A DNA stretch of 44,811 nt. Origin: Spirochaetaceae bacterium (lineage in GTDB: Bacteria > Spirochaetota > Spirochaetia > SZUA-6 > Bin103). Below are positions 43,630 through 44,811 of this stretch, one piece after another; position 1 is the first letter of the stretch; each line of letters starts with the position of its first letter. Location of the stretch: NCBI GenBank assembly GCA_028821475.1, contig JAPPGB010000149.1, forward strand, positions 1 to 44,811, read 5' to 3'. The translations under genes were made by a program, and so were the position numbers. The notes under the pieces are model-generated. The model saw only the letters and a program-made list of their open reading frames with translations, was not told the origin of the DNA and made no database searches.

Positions 43630-44312
43630 ACGTTCCTCCGTATGTGGATTTTCGAGAGTATTGCGTAGCGAGTTGCCGCTCCCTGGCTACTCTCGCGCCC
43701 GCAACGCGGGCGGCCAGACAGAGTCGAATGTGTGACGCACGCGGCGTGTGACTCACCGGGTCCACCCGGGTTCACGCCGCGCGCGCGTGCGGTCCTTTGA
43801 GTATCATCTTGACCTTCTTCTTCCGCTCGTCGGGGTGCCTCGCGGCGACCGTGGTGAGGGAGTCACGAGCGTGAATGGCCGGCAACGCCGGCGGTGGGTG
43901 TGGCTGGCAGTCGGTCGCGGGCGGCGATCCGTGACGGCCCGAGTCGACGGGAAAGGCGCGGACGGTCTGGCGATAGCGACTCTGGCCTCGTGCACCTTGC
44001 CACGCCCGGCCGTGCAGACGATTGACGTTGCGCGCGTCGACCGGTCGCTACGCTGACTGTCGCCGTGACGCTTCATCATCACCATCCGTTCGATCCCCGA
44101 ACTCCCTATCATGACAGCTCGCCTGACCATGTCAAGCGCGCGCTCCGGCACGGGTGCGAACGCGTGAAGCGGTAGGCAGATAGCATCCACATCGTAGCGA
44201 GGGAGACTGCGAAGGCGATGCGAACTGGAGCGGCGGCGCGATCATGCGTGGCGTCACAGGTCTCCACGATGGCGCGATCACGTACCGGCGCGACGGCTCG
44301 CGTCATGCGACT
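43630..44312. other. 680-bp region without a convincing gene
   Basis: This stretch must hold the promoter of the second transporter cluster. It contains a GC hairpin (CGCCCGC-aac-GCGGGCG, 43696-43712) and a nested inverted repeat at 43740-43781 (outer arms CGCGGCGTG/CACGCCGCG, inner CCGGGT-cc-ACCCGG). Open frames here look like GC-driven noise; a minus frame around 43804-44190 reads MVRRAVMIGSSGIERM but matches nothing I know. Confidence 0.45.
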
Positions 44313-44810
44313 TCACGGTGCGCCCGGGTTCTCATTCGGCCCACTCGCCGGGTGGGCATGGCGCGGAGCGTGGCGCAACCGGTGGTGGGCACGGCACCGA
44401 ATTCTGAGGTTCCACAGCTCGGTAGCGCCGCCGAGCGCGAACGGCACCACGTGGTCGATCTCCAGCCGATAGCGGGAACCGCAGCGCCGGCCGCTGTGCG
44501 GGTCGACATAGCTGCAACAACCCTGGTCGCGGCGCCACACCTCGCGCCGCACGGCCACCGGGATGTACCGTGAGCGGGAGCCCGGCGACGCGCCGCAGCC
44601 GTTCAACGCGGCGAGGTGCCGCGCCAGGGCCGGCGACCGCTCCACCGCGCCTTGCCCGGCTGCGTACGCCAGCCGCTTCGCCGCCGAACTCGTGAACCGG
44701 TCGTGGCCCCGTACCGGTGCCCGCGAAGCGCCGCGTTCGCCGGCATCGAACTGCGGTCCCGCCGCGCCCCGGCCATCGTCGTGGGCCCGCCCTGGCCGTA
44801 TCGCCGGCGA
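44313..44810 (-). CDS. HNH endonuclease, 5' end beyond the window
   Basis: The minus frame stays open to the right edge. It contains SRYIPVAVRREVWRRDQGCCSYV, RRCGSRYRLEIDHVVPFALGG and WNLRIRCRAHHRLRHA. This is a C-terminal HNH nuclease domain with zinc-binding Cys residues, the IDHVVP catalytic His and the closing RCRAHH. It matches the common signature of a chromosomal HNH family often carried in many copies. Upstream HDRFTSSAAKRLAYAAG may belong to the same protein. The C-terminal PRHAHPASGPNENPGAP lies beyond the domain and is unremarkable. Confidence 0.8.
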   Translation of the reverse strand, partial: SPAIRPGRAHDDGRGAAGPQFDAGERGASRAPVRGHDRFTSSAAKRLAYAAGQGAVERSPALARHLAALNGCGASPGSRSRYIPVAVRREVWRRDQGCCSYVDPHSGRRCGSRYRLEIDHVVPFALGGATELWNLRIRCRAHHRLRHAPRHAHPASGPNENPGAP

Positions 44811-44811
44811 A

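Noticed and set aside
43804-44190. 128-codon minus frame as a gene
   Set aside because: Composition is Arg/Ser/Pro-rich, no ribosome site or motif, and similar frames are open by chance in this DNA.

Overview
The window is GC-rich chromosomal DNA from an uncultivated-type bacterium, most likely a spirochaete of a free-living or host-associated environmental lineage. The evidence is indirect. Both solute-binding proteins carry the export signals ending in TGLWG/TGLWATGAEE that are common in Spirochaeta-type binding proteins, one lipoprotein has a relaxed lipobox (LSTC), and the gene mix (many dipeptide ABC systems, sulfatase, PhyH and 2OG oxygenases) fits. No rRNA, tRNA, CRISPR array or recognisable insertion sequence was seen.

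Region 1 (1-7340) is a graveyard of defence and toxin-antitoxin genes. It holds a decayed VapBC pair, a 2OG-Fe(II) oxygenase that looks intact, a helicase/DUF3883 gene collapsed to its two ends, the C-terminal part of an S8 peptidase, an apparently intact XRE-ImmA/IrrE regulator, the tail of a DUF499 ATPase, the first residues of a DUF4276 protein, a PIN-domain tail and an N-truncated PD-(D/E)XK (Rpn-like) nuclease. Region 2 (7292-11601) has a MetE-like/nucleotidyltransferase operon, then creatininase, sulfatase, Gfo/Idh-MFS, Phd and DUF3500 fragments, and a small aspartic protease overlapping a HigA-like regulator.

Region 3 (11620-19527) is a four-gene minus-strand operon: a DrmA-like helicase, a DrmB-like DUF1998 protein, a superfamily 1 helicase and a 528-residue protein of unknown family. 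Start and stop codons overlap or abut throughout, and three palindromes lie at and upstream of the first start. It resembles the DrmA-DrmB core of DISARM, but no methylase or phospholipase-D gene is present. The DrmA frame is broken by one missing base inside the Walker A motif. Region 4 (19572-24660) has a sialidase pseudogene fused to an aspartic-protease relic, a sulfatase, a second aspartic protease, a HicB-like antitoxin and an FAD disulfide oxidoreductase. Region 5 (24676-27922) is a tight three-gene cassette, HEPN protein, KGGVGR-variant ParA-like ATPase and P-loop ATPase. It is flanked by the intact oxidoreductase on one side and a decayed fragment of a paralogue on the other.

Region 6 (28142-35382) has a TbpB-like lipoprotein and a complete dipeptide/oligopeptide ABC operon (binding protein, two permeases, two ATPases) with a strong hairpin after the binding-protein gene. 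Region 7 (35426-43629, minus strand) has a CRTAC1-like FG-GAP protein, a single-gene AAA ATPase-DUF4435 (TOPRIM-like) fusion resembling fused PARIS, a PhyH dioxygenase, and a second peptide transporter (two permeases plus binding protein) that has no ATPase genes of its own and looks lower in GC. An HNH endonuclease runs off the right edge.

The best candidates for a new or poorly described system are the DrmAB/SF1-helicase/528-aa operon, the HEPN/KGGVGR/ATPase cassette and the ATPase-DUF4435 fusion. All functional statements come from motif reading; no database search was run.
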